Below, piece by piece: positions 17,118 through 26,405 of a stretch of DNA of 64,000 nucleotides. Both the position numbers and the translations under genes were made by a program. The notes beneath the pieces were generated by a model, which had not been told where the DNA came from, made no database searches, and was given only the letters and a program-made list of their open reading frames with translations. Source of the stretch: Draconibacterium orientale (GTDB lineage: Bacteria > Bacteroidota > Bacteroidia > Bacteroidales > Prolixibacteraceae); the NCBI RefSeq assembly GCF_000626635.1, contig NZ_CP007451.1:3047501-3111500 (forward strand), in the 5' to 3' direction. The number at the start of each line of letters is the position of its first letter. The stretch's first letter is position 1.

Positions 17118-17936
17118 ATGAAAAAATATATTTTATACACGTTTGTCCTCTTGGCAAGCATTGGGCTTGCCCGGGCACAAGACGTAAACAGCGAAGTTTC
17201 GGGTTTTGCGCCCACTAAGGGTAATTTTACGGCTTCACTACTATTTGGTAAAGGCAATGTGCTCACAGCTGGTTTGGTAAACACTATGCCAGCCGGAACC
17301 AATGCCAACTGGTCGGTTCCCGGAGATGCTCCATATGCAAATATGGTATCAATGGATGACAACAATGCTACGAATATGATTGGAGCAGAGGCAAGGTATT
17401 TTCTTTCCGACAAAATTGCATTAAAACTAAGTGGTTTGGGGGTTGTTAGAAATACGCCATCGCAAGTAAATATTCCCGCAACCATCGATCCTGATTCGCC
17501 CAATTCAACATGGATTCCGGGATACGATGCCGTAGTGGCCGATGATGAACTTAACTTTAGTATTATTTTGGGGGGCGAATACCATTTTACTACCCCAATA
17601 GATCGTTTACAACCCTATTTGGGAGTGAATGCCGCCTACTATTACGGTCGAGAGTCGGTTTACGACCCGACCATTGAAGATATAGCTGGTGAACCTGTTA
17701 TTATGGACGTTGGAATAAGAACTGTGGAATTAATTGGCTTGGGTGGCGCTGCCGTTGCCGGAGTTGATTATTACCTTATGGAAGGTTTTTATTTTGGAAT
17801 GGAAATAAAGCCGGTAAACTACTTGTATGCTTACAATGCTAAAAAACCTGGGCCCGGACTTGAAATGCTTGATGCGAAATCGAATACGTTTTCGTTTTTT
17901 ACTCAACCATTTTTAAAACTAGGCTTTAAGTTTTAA
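17118..17936 (+). CDS. Outer membrane beta-barrel protein
   Basis: A 272-residue protein with a Sec signal peptide (MKKYILYTFVLLASIGLARA, cleavage before QDVNSE). The mature part alternates hydrophobic and polar residues with aromatic girdles (ARYFLSDKIALKLSGLG, ILGGEYHFTTPIDRLQPYLG, GVDYYLMEGFYFGMEIKPV) and ends in a terminal aromatic, FLKLGFKF, typical of BAM-recognised barrels. The ATG at 17118 was chosen because the signal peptide starts there; a TTG at 17064 would add a polar extension. Likely cotranscribed with the coiled-coil lipoprotein. Confidence 0.8.
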   Translation: MKKYILYTFVLLASIGLARAQDVNSEVSGFAPTKGNFTASLLFGKGNVLTAGLVNTMPAGTNANWSVPGDAPYANMVSMDDNNATNMIGAEARYFLSDKIALKLSGLGVVRNTPSQVNIPATIDPDSPNSTWIPGYDAVVADDELNFSIILGGEYHFTTPIDRLQPYLGVNAAYYYGRESVYDPTIEDIAGEPVIMDVGIRTVELIGLGGAAVAGVDYYLMEGFYFGMEIKPVNYLYAYNAKKPGPGLEMLDAKSNTFSFFTQPFLKLGFKF

Positions 17937-18293
17937 ATAATTGGCAGATTCTAATTAAAAAGACCGTTGCAAATGTATTTTTGCAACGGTTTTTATATGA
18001 CTAGCCCTCATATCAGTATGCCAGCGAAGAAAGACTATCTTTAGAAAACACAAGCCGCCTGATGAATGCTTTATACGCATACATAATGCCTAATAATAAA
18101 TCCCAAATTTGAATTCCCGTTTACAAGAGTTTATGTATTTTCCATATCTCCAATGGTACAAATCAATAGAGACAGAATCTGTTTTGGTATTGGCGTTGGG
18201 CAAATGATAGGTTTATTAAGAAACAGAAACTATTAAGTACAACCACAAGATGGTGCAGGATTGCTTTGGTGAGTACAATTAACAGTTTTGTAC
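17937..18293. other. Convergent intergenic region
   Basis: About 357 bases between the barrel gene and the end of the minus-strand kinase gene. Apart from the terminator at 17963-17996 nothing was recognised: no open frame of useful length and no repeat. Confidence 0.5.
17963..17996 (+). terminator. Rho-independent terminator after barrel gene
   Basis: An 11-bp perfect stem, ACCGTTGCAAA with TTTGCAACGGT, around a six-base loop is followed by TTTTTAT. It starts 26 bases after the barrel stop codon. Confidence 0.9.
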
Positions 18294-19772
18294 TTAATTG
18301 TTCGAATTCAAATGTTTTTTAATTACCGCAAGCAACTGTTCGCGGGAAAGAGGTTTACCCACAAAATCGTCGCAACCGGCTTCAAAAGCTTTTTCTTTGT
18401 CATCGTTGGAAACGTAAGCTGTTTGTGCAATTATTTTAATTCCGGGAGCAGCCGATTTTATTTTTTGTGCAGCCTCGTAGCCACTTATGTCGGGAAGCCC
18501 AATATCCATAAGCACCAGTGTTGGTAACTTCGTGCAGGCTATATCAACGGCTTCTTCCCCAAACTCGGTACATAGTAGTTTGAGGCCGGTATCGGCAAGC
18601 ATTTTTTCTATTAGGCGGGTGTTGGCAAGGTTGTCTTCCACCAGCAAAATGGTTTCGTTGTTAAACTGGTATTCTTTTTCGTTAATGGTAGTAGTTGTTT
18701 TTGCGGTATTTTCGGCGGCTTTTTGGTAAGGAATATTAAAATAAAAGGCAGTTCCTCCGCTTTCCCCATTTGTGCCGTTTCTCTGAACCGACTCCAGAGT
18801 AATTGTTCCTCCCATCAAATCCAACAAGCCTTTTACAATCGACAGCCCTAGCCCCGTACCTCCGTACTGTTTCTTTTTATCGGTATGTAACTGGGTAAAC
18901 CGTTCAAAAATGGCTTGCTGTTTATCGGCCGCGATACCAATTCCGGTATCACGTACATAAAACTGTATAGTATCTTTATTTACTGTGCAGCCAACTTCTA
19001 TTGTTCCTTCATTGGTAAATTTAAAGGCATTACTGATCAGGTTAATCAGTATTTGCCTCAGTTTGCCTTTGTCGGTGACAATGGTGTCGAGTTGGCACGA
19101 GCAGGGTTTTAAATCGAATTGTACGTGCGATTTGTTAAGCTGGCGTTGGTATTCTTTAAAAAAGGTTTTTAATTCGGTAAACAGCTCGTTTAAAGAAAAA
19201 GATTCTTTAAACAAAGGCAGTTGCCCCGATTCTATTTTGGCAATTTCAAGAATATCGTCGATAATACCCAACAGGTTGTTCGAGCTTTGATTAATAATAT
19301 CGGAATATTGTAGCAATTGTTCTTTGTTGTTGTACGAGTGTGGCAGTAACGACGAAAAACCAATAATAGCATTCATGGGGGTGCGTATTTCGTGGCTCAT
19401 ATTTTGCAAAAATGCGGTTTTCAGCCGATTGCTCTCTTCTGCCTGTTCTTTGGCAACGATTAATGCTTTGTCTGTCTTTTTGCGTTGGGTAATATCGTGT
19501 ATAACCGAATGGAAAACGATTTTGTTATCGATCTCAACCCGGCTGCTAAATACTTCCACATCGCGTATTTCGTTATTTTTTAAGCGGTGCCTGAATTCAA
19601 AACGGATACTCCCTTTTTCTTTCAGATTGGCAAATTCTTTTTTGATATCTTCATCCGCGAGGGTATTGATCTCGTTTATTGTCATATTCTGAAGTTCCTC
19701 TCTGGTCCATCCGTAAAATTGGATTGCCGACTTATTGGCATCAACAATTCGCGACGTTTCGGGGTCGATCAA
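18294..19772 (-). pseudogene. Hybrid sensor kinase, 3' part (PAS-HisKA-HATPase-REC), frameshifted from its sensor part
   Basis: Residues run through a PAS domain (IVDANKSAIQFYGWTREEL), the HisKA box FLQNMSHEIRTPMNAI, the HATPase boxes DTGIGIAADKQ and GGTGLGLSIVKGL, and a C-terminal receiver with phospho-acceptor LVLMDIGLPDISG. The first ATG-like codon (ATT/TTG region at 19772) is inside the PAS domain and is no genuine start: the same frame reads on upstream as KNEEKFRKLFEDHSAIK back to the A6 run at 19822-19827. There the sensor half is in the other frame. Together they would form one CACHE-PAS-kinase-receiver protein. Either a disrupted gene, a phase-variable one or a sequencing error. Confidence 0.75.
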
Positions 19773-19777
19773 TAATT

Positions 19778-20842
19778 TTATTGCTGAATGATCTTCAAAT
19801 AACTTTCTGAATTTCTCTTCGTTTTTTGTAATGTTAATTCAGCTTGCCGTCGTTTCTTCTCTACTTTTAAAACGTTTCTCACTTTTGCCAGCGAATAAAA
19901 GTAGAATGCCAGGGCAAGCAGCAATAGAAAAAAGGCGATAAAAGAATGATTCCGGAAACGGGTGAGTGCATTAAAAATATCTGCTTCGCGCGATGAAATA
20001 AGGATGGTCCAGTAGGTATTTCCCAGCTCAGTGCGGTAAAAGGTTACGTATTGTTCTTCAATAACGGCTTCTCCGTAGGTGGTATCAGCACTATGGTAAC
20101 TTTTAACAACTCCGCTGCTGTCGCGGGTTATCGTTGTCATTAATTGTTCGGCAAGTTCCTGGTGTTGGTTGTTAGCTGCAAATGTTCTTCCGGTGTGCTC
20201 TTTTACCGAGCAATAAATCTCGGTGCCGTTTTCGCTCAACAGCCAGGTTTGCCCGGTTCCCCGGGTTTTTATTTTGCCCAGATATTGGTTTCCTAATTCA
20301 TGCATTGGGATAAGAATAGCGATGCTGCCCGCAAAGGTGGATTGGTTAAATACCGGAACATGATAGGCAATACTTAGATAGCCCTGCGCCGACATAAACA
20401 CATCGCTGATAACGGGTTGGTGCGTTTTTATAAGTTGTTTTACATGATTCTGGTGCGAGATATCAGTACCGATTATCGATGGATTTTCGGGATAGGTTGA
20501 CACTATCAGGCCCGAAGAGTCGATTCGGGTGATAGCCGCCAAAATAGCGCCGTGTGCATTATAGTAACTTTGTAATATTTCTTTGCTGCGGTCAGTTACC
20601 AGAATAACATCTTCAAGGCTTGACAGGAATTTTAAATCGGCCTCCGAATCGGTAAAAAACGAGGAAATTCCCATCGAAGCTGTCCGGGCCAGAATGAGTT
20701 GCTCGTTATTGAATTCGTTAATTGTGGTGAGTTTAATATTTCGATATACTAAAAAGAAAACGATGGAGAATAACGTGAGCAGAACAGGAATAAACAAATA
20801 ACGGTGAATCGATTTTATTTTTGTGATTAGCGAATATTTCAT
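19778..20842 (-). pseudogene. Hybrid sensor kinase, 5' part (dCACHE-like sensor), ends early by frameshift
   Basis: A 354-codon frame with an N-terminal span (IPVLLTLFSIVFFLVYR), a double CACHE-like periplasmic sensor (ITRIDSSGLIVSTYP, GTDISHQNHVKQLIKTHQP, RGTGQTWLLSENGTEIYCS, RTELGNTYWTILISS) and a second span (HSFIAFFLLLLALAFYFYS). After RRQAELTLQK the frame leaves the expected PAS linker and stops 15 residues later. Adding one A to the A6 run at 19822-19827, or slipping back one base there, restores the frame to the kinase half. dCACHE domains bind small extracellular ligands. Confidence 0.75.
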
Positions 20843-21224
20843 GGTCTTTGTTTTCTAACCCATTTTCATGCTGTAATATGGGTAAAGGGTTGTTGTTGAG
20901 ACTTTAAATCTATATAGAATTATTGTGGTAAACAATACCGGACAAATAAATTTGTGTTCATTTCAGTACTCCCCGCAAATAAACAAAGCCATTCTACGAA
21001 AGAGTATCGATAGTTGGGTATTTTATAAATCAATTAGCGAGTTATACCAATTGTATTTCAAAGTGAGCCTTTGAAATTACAATGGTTAATGCCGATAGAA
21101 AATTAAAGAGCCTTTGGGAGTGAGCGAACCAAAGCCTCAGTTTTATTTCAAATCGGTATTATAATAACGGAGTAAAAATGTTTTCATCCATCTTTTCAAT
21201 CTAATTCAATCTCCATCTGTCTTT
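20843..21224. other. Intergenic region holding a MITE-like repeat
   Basis: About 382 bases between the start of the sensor gene and the end of the GH92 gene, both on the minus strand. The centre (21044-21159) holds imperfect terminal inverted repeats, described separately. The rest is A/T-rich; no gene was seen. Confidence 0.5.
21044..21159. mobile_element. MITE-like element, about 116 bp
   Basis: The left end ATACCAATTGTATTTC... and the reverse complement of the right end ATACCGATTTGAAATA... agree at 22 of 30 positions, including the outer ATACC and inner TGAG and CTTTG. Inside, AAGTGAGCCTTTGAAATT-type sequence forms further partial palindromes. It has no coding capacity. I infer a non-autonomous repeat or REP-like element; no second copy was found in the window. 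Confidence 0.4.
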
Positions 21225-23462
21225 TTAGAAATTAATCTCCAAAACGCCGCCTTTCACCAAATCGGTGTGGTGAATGAAGAACGACTTTTGCTTTTTACCG
21301 TTTAGTGAAATGTCTTTTATTTTATCGCCTGCTCCGCTTTTTTTGATAATAATTTCCGAACCCGGATAGAAATTCTGATCCAGTTGAATTTTAACTTCAT
21401 CGAAAACAGGCGAGGCGATGGCATAATTCATATCGCCCGGTAAAACGGGGTAAATGCCCATCATTGCATAAACAATCCAGGTCGACATGGTTCCGGTATC
21501 GTCGTTGCCGGGTAAGCCGTCGGGTGCATTTTTAAAGTAGGTGGCCATTAAACGGTTCAGTTCTTTTTGGGCACGCCACTCTTCGCCTTTTATGTAGTTA
21601 AACAACCACGGGTAATGAATATCGGGTTCGTTGGCCATATCAAAATGGCCATCGTCGAAAATGGCCTGTAGTTTTGTTACAAAGTTCTTTTTGCCACCGT
21701 TTAAGGCGATCATTCCGTCCATATCGTGGTGGGCACAAAATGTATATTGGTAGGCATTTCCTTCGTGGAATCCCGGGCTGGGTTCAAAATTCTCTCCCTG
21801 GCGCGGATTAAAACCGGGCATAAATTCACCGTTCTGCAACTTCGGACGGATAATGCCAAACTCCGTATCGTAGTAGTTTTTGTAACCTCTCGATTGTTTC
21901 AGGAAACGTTCGTAATCGGCGTCTTTACCCAGTTCTTTTGCCAGCTGTGCCAGGTTCCAGTCGGCAATGTAATATTCCAGGGCATGCGACACCGAATTGT
22001 CGAATTGCGACATTAGCGGCACATAACCATGCGAAATATAATGGTCGATATCGGGGCGGATTTTGTTTTCGGCACCGGGAGTGGTTGCCGATTTGTACAT
22101 GGCCTCGTAAGCCTTTTCAATATCAAAATCGCGGATGCCACGAAACCAGGTGTCCACAATTACAGGCAATGCCGGGTCGCCTTCCATAACATGTGTTTCG
22201 GTGCTGTTTAGTTCCCAGCGCGGTAGCCAGCCGCTTTCGTCGTACATTTCCAGCATCGATTGTACCACATTCAACTGCTGTTGCGGGAAAGCCAGGCTCA
22301 TAAAAGGATGCAAATTGCGGTAAGTATCCCACAAAGAGAATGTGGTGTAGCGCTCGCCATTCGGGTGTGTTTTTATCTCAAACGATTCCATGGCCGGATA
22401 CTGTCCGTTTACATCGCTTAAAATATTTGGGTGAATTTGAATGTGGTACAAACCGGTGTAAAAAACTGTTTTCTGGTCATCGGTTCCACCTTTTACAGTA
22501 ATGGTCGACAGCGCTTCGTTCCACTTTTCTTCGGCCTGTTTACGGGTGGCTTCAAAATCAAAATTCTGTGATTCGAAGTTCAAATTCAATCGGGCATTTT
22601 CAATGCTTACGTATGAAATACCCACTTCAACCAGAATTTCTTCGTTGGCTTTGGTGTTAAACGTAAACCAGCTGCCAATGCTGTCTCCGGCCATTTCGGC
22701 CTTGAAATTTTTGTAGTATTTTATTTTGTTGCTTGTTGCCGACCACGCTGCTTCGGGGCCCATTTTTGGCATTTTTTTCCAAACGCCAAACTCTTCGGCA
22801 GGTTTGCTAAATCGAGCCACAAAATACACGGGGCGTTCAGTGCCGTCGTTATAGCAGAAAGTTCCGGTCATTCGCCAGCCTTCAATTTCGCGGTTGTTTA
22901 CAATTTTAATGGAAGCGCCGCTTTCGTTGGTCAGTCCGTTACCCAGGTCGATTAGTATATTCGATTGCCCCGCCGGAAAGGAAAAACGGCTAATCCCTGT
23001 TCGTTCTGTTGCCGAAACTTCAGTATTAATACCGTATTTATTCAGATAGGTGGAGTAATACCCAGGGTGGGCTACCTGCTCGCTCATCTCCGATCCGTAT
23101 TCGCGGAAATCGCCGTTAACAGCACCGGTTGTTGGCATCAACAGAATTACTCCCAACTCGGGGCAGCCAACACCGCTAAGGTTTACGTGCGAGTAACCTG
23201 TAAAGTATTTATTGTCCCACGAGTAGGGCGTCGACCACCAGCCATTGTCCTTGTCGGTTTGGTTTAACGGCGAATTGCCACTAACATTAAACGGCACTAC
23301 CGATACCATTCCGCGCGGAACTACAGCTCCGGGATTGGTTGTTCCGTAGTTGGTTGTTCCGATAAATGGATTTACCCAATCGGCCGGAGTTTGCGCAGAA
23401 ATTGTATGGGCGCAAAACAAAAATGCGAATAATTGCAGCGCTATCTTTTTTAGATTATTCAT
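21225..23462 (-). CDS. GH92 family alpha-mannosidase, secreted
   Basis: A 745-residue glycoside hydrolase. The ATG at 23462 begins a Sec signal peptide (MNNLKKIALQLFAFLFCAHT, cleavage after ISA); longer frames upstream add no domain. The mature start DWVNPFIGTTNYGTTNPGAV is the GH92 signature, as are GYSHVNLSGVGCPELGV, THPNGERYTTFSLWDTYR and the C-terminal NDDTGTMSTWIVYAMMGIYP. GH92 enzymes are calcium-dependent exo-mannosidases that trim N-glycans in the periplasm. A divergent GH18-type gene starts 82 bases away, so the two may share a promoter region and a high-mannose glycan substrate. Confidence 0.93.
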   Translation of the reverse strand: MNNLKKIALQLFAFLFCAHTISAQTPADWVNPFIGTTNYGTTNPGAVVPRGMVSVVPFNVSGNSPLNQTDKDNGWWSTPYSWDNKYFTGYSHVNLSGVGCPELGVILLMPTTGAVNGDFREYGSEMSEQVAHPGYYSTYLNKYGINTEVSATERTGISRFSFPAGQSNILIDLGNGLTNESGASIKIVNNREIEGWRMTGTFCYNDGTERPVYFVARFSKPAEEFGVWKKMPKMGPEAAWSATSNKIKYYKNFKAEMAGDSIGSWFTFNTKANEEILVEVGISYVSIENARLNLNFESQNFDFEATRKQAEEKWNEALSTITVKGGTDDQKTVFYTGLYHIQIHPNILSDVNGQYPAMESFEIKTHPNGERYTTFSLWDTYRNLHPFMSLAFPQQQLNVVQSMLEMYDESGWLPRWELNSTETHVMEGDPALPVIVDTWFRGIRDFDIEKAYEAMYKSATTPGAENKIRPDIDHYISHGYVPLMSQFDNSVSHALEYYIADWNLAQLAKELGKDADYERFLKQSRGYKNYYDTEFGIIRPKLQNGEFMPGFNPRQGENFEPSPGFHEGNAYQYTFCAHHDMDGMIALNGGKKNFVTKLQAIFDDGHFDMANEPDIHYPWLFNYIKGEEWRAQKELNRLMATYFKNAPDGLPGNDDTGTMSTWIVYAMMGIYPVLPGDMNYAIASPVFDEVKIQLDQNFYPGSEIIIKKSGAGDKIKDISLNGKKQKSFFIHHTDLVKGGVLEINF

Positions 23463-23544
23463 TTTGGTGTTGCAGTTTTTAAATATTTTACAAAGAGCAA
23501 ATATAACCATATCTTTAACCATTATATTAAAAGCGTAAATTATC

Positions 23545-24741
23545 ATGAACAAGTTAATTCCATTTTTAATCGCCTGCATAATTTTTGTTTCCTGTGGAAT
23601 ACAAAAAGAGGCGAAAGATGATTCTTCAGCAGCAGTAAACGTTATGGCCTACTACGTTCCGCGCGAAGGTTACATGCCCGATCAGTTGCCGCTGGAACAG
23701 TTAACGCACATCATTTTTAGCTTTAGTAAAGTAATTGATGGTAAAATGCAGTTTCGGAATGAAAATGCCGATTCAATTATGAAACAACTGGTGGCACAAA
23801 AGGAAAAGTATCCGCAGTTAAAAGTTATGATTGCTTGTGGCGGCTGGACTGCGGACGGTTTTTCAGATGCAGTTTTTTCCGAACAAAGCCGGACGAAGTT
23901 TATCGCCAGTACAATCGATTTTATTGAAAAGTACCAGTTGGATGGCGTGGATATCGATTGGGAATACCCGGCTATTCCGGCAGGGGGAACAAAAGCACGC
24001 CCCGAGGACAAGGAAAATTTTACCCTTTTGATGAAAGGTTTGCGTGAGGCGATGGATCAACTCGATCGTCCGCAAACGCTAACTTTTGCATCGGCAGGAT
24101 GGAAACGCTACTATAAAAATGTGGAATTGCTGGAGGTGATGAAATACGTTGATTATATGAATGTAATGACCTACGACCAGGCCGGTGGTGGAACAACGTT
24201 TGCCACACACCACACAGCCTTGGGGCACCGTTCGCTGGCAGATATTGCCGAAACACCACTTGGCGTGGCTATGACACAACAAAATGCCGAATTGCCCGAA
24301 GGCGAGGATTTATGGGAACCACAGTCGGCCGAAGAAATTATTTGCTTTTGTGTGGATAAAGGTGTCGATCCGAAGCAGATTGTAATTGGTGCCGCATTTT
24401 ACGGCCGCGGCTGGAAAGGTGTTCCGCCTGAAAATAATGGATTGTACCAAACCAATACTGGTCCGATTAGTGGAGGAACTTCCTATTCGGTTCTGTTAAC
24501 TGATTTTACGGAAGACGATGGTTATGAAAAACACTGGGATGCGGCGGCTAAAGCTCCGTTTCTTTATAATCTCGCCGACAGCATATTTGTGACCTTCGAC
24601 GACACCGTTTCGGTAAAACTAAAAACACAATACGCCAAAGAAAATAATCTGGGTGGAATAATGTTTTGGCAGCTTAGCAGCGATAGCAAAGACGAAGCAA
24701 GTTTATTAAAGGCCATTTATACCGAGGCATCAAAAAAGTAA
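23545..24741 (+). CDS. GH18 family glycosidase, lipoprotein
   Basis: A 398-residue lipoprotein (lipobox IFVSC near residue 17). The TIM-barrel shows the GH18 strand motifs VMAYYVPREG, HIIFSFSKVIDG, KVMIACGGW and the catalytic motif LDGVDIDWEYP near residues 131-141 with the proton-donor Glu, then MNVMTYDQAGG and GAAFYGRGWKG. GH18 enzymes cut chitin or the chitobiose core of N-glycans using the substrate N-acetyl group. It is divergent from GH92. The combination of an endo-type GH18 and a GH92 is typical of N-glycan breakdown in this phylum, which I infer here. Confidence 0.92.
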   Translation: MNKLIPFLIACIIFVSCGIQKEAKDDSSAAVNVMAYYVPREGYMPDQLPLEQLTHIIFSFSKVIDGKMQFRNENADSIMKQLVAQKEKYPQLKVMIACGGWTADGFSDAVFSEQSRTKFIASTIDFIEKYQLDGVDIDWEYPAIPAGGTKARPEDKENFTLLMKGLREAMDQLDRPQTLTFASAGWKRYYKNVELLEVMKYVDYMNVMTYDQAGGGTTFATHHTALGHRSLADIAETPLGVAMTQQNAELPEGEDLWEPQSAEEIICFCVDKGVDPKQIVIGAAFYGRGWKGVPPENNGLYQTNTGPISGGTSYSVLLTDFTEDDGYEKHWDAAAKAPFLYNLADSIFVTFDDTVSVKLKTQYAKENNLGGIMFWQLSSDSKDEASLLKAIYTEASKK

Positions 24742-24799
24742 GTTCAGGCATGGCGCATCGGTTTTTGATTGCTAAATTTGTGCGAGAAGCTATAGCCAC

Positions 24800-25375
24800 A
24801 TGGAGGATTTTTCTGTACTATTTTCTTATTTCGAAAAAATTGGTAATCGCAAACTGACGGATACCGAAAAAGCGGAGATTGTTTCAGTTTTCAGGAAAGA
24901 AACGTTTAATAAGAAACAGCGGATTTTTAATGCCGGCGATGAAAATACGCGTCATTACTATATCGAAAAAGGATTGCTTCGTATGTATATTATCGACCAA
25001 AGCGGGAAAGAGTTTAACCTGCTTTTTGGTAAAGAGCGGCAGTGGCTGGGCGATTTAGGAACGCCTGCAACTACGTCGTATTATTTAGAGGCCGTGGAGA
25101 AAACCACCGTGTTTTCTATTTCTGAATCGGCATTTGCGGCTATTATGAGCAAGTACACCGAGCTGAGTTCTAATATCAGGCGCTCGTATATCTTTCTTCA
25201 GAAACGTTTTGTGGCCATCCTTTCAAAAACCGCCGAAGAGAATTACGAGGAACTTTTAAACAACGATCCGGATCTTGTTCAACGCCTTCCACAATACCAC
25301 ATTTCATCGTACCTGGGAGTAACTCCCGTGTTTTTAAGTAAGATTATTGCCAAAAAAGCAAGAAAAAGAGACTAA
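24800..25375 (+). CDS. Crp/Fnr-family transcriptional regulator
   Basis: A 191-residue protein. Residues of about 20-120 form a cyclic-nucleotide-binding-like jelly roll (IFNAGDENTRHYYIEKGLLR, EFNLLFGKERQWLGD, YLEAVEKTTVFSISES). The C-terminal part has a helix-turn-helix-like stretch (LPQYHISSYLGVTPVFLSKI). The cAMP-contact residues of E. coli CRP are not conserved, which is usual for this group. A box TAAATTTG at 24773-24780 fits the -7 consensus TAnnTTTG. Its target may be the neighbouring redox and stress genes, but no operator was seen. Confidence 0.88.
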   Translation: MEDFSVLFSYFEKIGNRKLTDTEKAEIVSVFRKETFNKKQRIFNAGDENTRHYYIEKGLLRMYIIDQSGKEFNLLFGKERQWLGDLGTPATTSYYLEAVEKTTVFSISESAFAAIMSKYTELSSNIRRSYIFLQKRFVAILSKTAEENYEELLNNDPDLVQRLPQYHISSYLGVTPVFLSKIIAKKARKRD

Positions 25376-25470
25376 AAGGTGTTTTTCTTAAACTAGTTTA
25401 TTTTTTTCATATCAAATCTCCCGTATGTTTGCAGTAGAAAATTATTAGTAAACATTAAACAAAATTGAAA

Positions 25471-26064
25471 ATGAAAAAATTAGCTACATTATTAGTACTT
25501 GTAATAGCAATTGCAACAGCAGGATTTGCATCGAACGGAAAGGACGACAAAGCAACATACAGCGTTGACACAAAAGCCAGCAAAGTATATTGGACAGGTA
25601 AAAAAGTTGCAGGTGAACATACCGGATATGTGTTAATTGAAAGCGGAAAAGTACACGTTAGTAATAACGCAGTAACAAGTGCCGATATTAAAATGGACAT
25701 GACCTCGATTGAAGTAACCGATCTTGAGGGAGAATGGAAAGACAAGTTGGTTGCCCACCTGAAAAATGACGATTTCTTTTCGGTTGATAAACATGCTGAG
25801 GCAGAATTTAAAATTACTTCATTCGAGAACAATAAGGTTGTTGGCGACCTTACCATTAAAGGAATAACAAACGAAGTATCGTTTCCGGCGGAAGTGAAAA
25901 TTGAAGGAAACGAGTTAACCGCATCGGGTACTGCCTCTATCGACCGCACAAAATGGGACATCAGATATGGGTCCGGAAAATTCTTCAGCGGGCTTGGCGA
26001 TAACATGATTAAAGATGAATTCGAGATTAAATTTGAATTGAAAGCTACAGCTTCTGAAGAGTAA
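25471..26064 (+). CDS. YceI-family periplasmic protein
   Basis: A 197-residue protein with a Sec signal peptide (MKKLATLLVLVIAIATAGFA) and the YceI lipocalin-like barrel: YSVDTKASKVYWTGKKV, GYVLIESGKVHVSNNAV, DDFFSVDKHAEAEFKITSF, VVGDLTIKGITNEVSFPAEV and DRTKWDIRYGSGKFF. YceI proteins hold polyisoprenoid-like lipids; their role is not settled. I took the ATG at 25471 rather than a TTG two codons earlier. It is the only gene between its promoter and the terminator at 26164. Confidence 0.93.
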   Translation: MKKLATLLVLVIAIATAGFASNGKDDKATYSVDTKASKVYWTGKKVAGEHTGYVLIESGKVHVSNNAVTSADIKMDMTSIEVTDLEGEWKDKLVAHLKNDDFFSVDKHAEAEFKITSFENNKVVGDLTIKGITNEVSFPAEVKIEGNELTASGTASIDRTKWDIRYGSGKFFSGLGDNMIKDEFEIKFELKATASEE

Positions 26065-26405
26065 TCTTTGGGGAAGTAAAATAATACGCCATAAGAAAAC
26101 AAAAAAACAATTAAGGTTCGGAAGAAGGGAGTTAGTGAGGAGTTTGTGAAGGAGAGAACCTTGGCCGGTGTCTGAAAATGTGCTTAAAGCATTACCGGGC
26201 ACCGGCTTTTTTTTCAGAAAGTCAGTTCAGAGACAACAATTTTTTTGATCCCTCCAAACTTTCCGCTAACTGGCGGAGAGGGATTATCCCCTTTGGGGGA
26301 CGAAAGGGGGCAGAAGCACAGGATTAATCTGAGAATGCTTCATTTGAACGGCAGTAAGTAAAGATATGATTCCCAGACAAAATGAATGTTAAAAAAAAGA
26401 AAGCA
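26065..26405. other. Intergenic region with terminator and G/C-rich repeat
   Basis: About 340 bases. It holds a terminator (26164-26214) and, at about 26247-26310, a sequence of the type CCCTCCAAACTTTCC... ending in complementary runs ATCCCCTTTGGGGGA and GAAAGGGGGC. Strings of this kind recur between genes in many Bacteroidota genomes (from memory, not checked). No gene was seen. Confidence 0.5.
26164..26214 (+). terminator. Rho-independent terminator after yceI-like gene
   Basis: Arms GCCGGTG (26164-26170) and CACCGGC (26200-26206) enclose a 29-base loop and are followed directly by eight T residues. The loop is long, so the stem is weaker than the other terminators of the window. Confidence 0.7.

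Noticed and set aside
19587..19775. Small plus-strand frame over the kinase frameshift site
   Set aside because: It is antisense to the PAS domain, lacks motifs and does not explain the broken reading frame.
22135..22323. Several plus-strand frames inside the GH92 gene
   Set aside because: They overlap a well-supported enzyme on the minus strand and have no recognisable motifs or start signals.
24079..24282. Minus-strand frames inside the GH18 gene
   Set aside because: They are His/Cys-rich antisense shadows of a clear glycosidase, with no homology visible.
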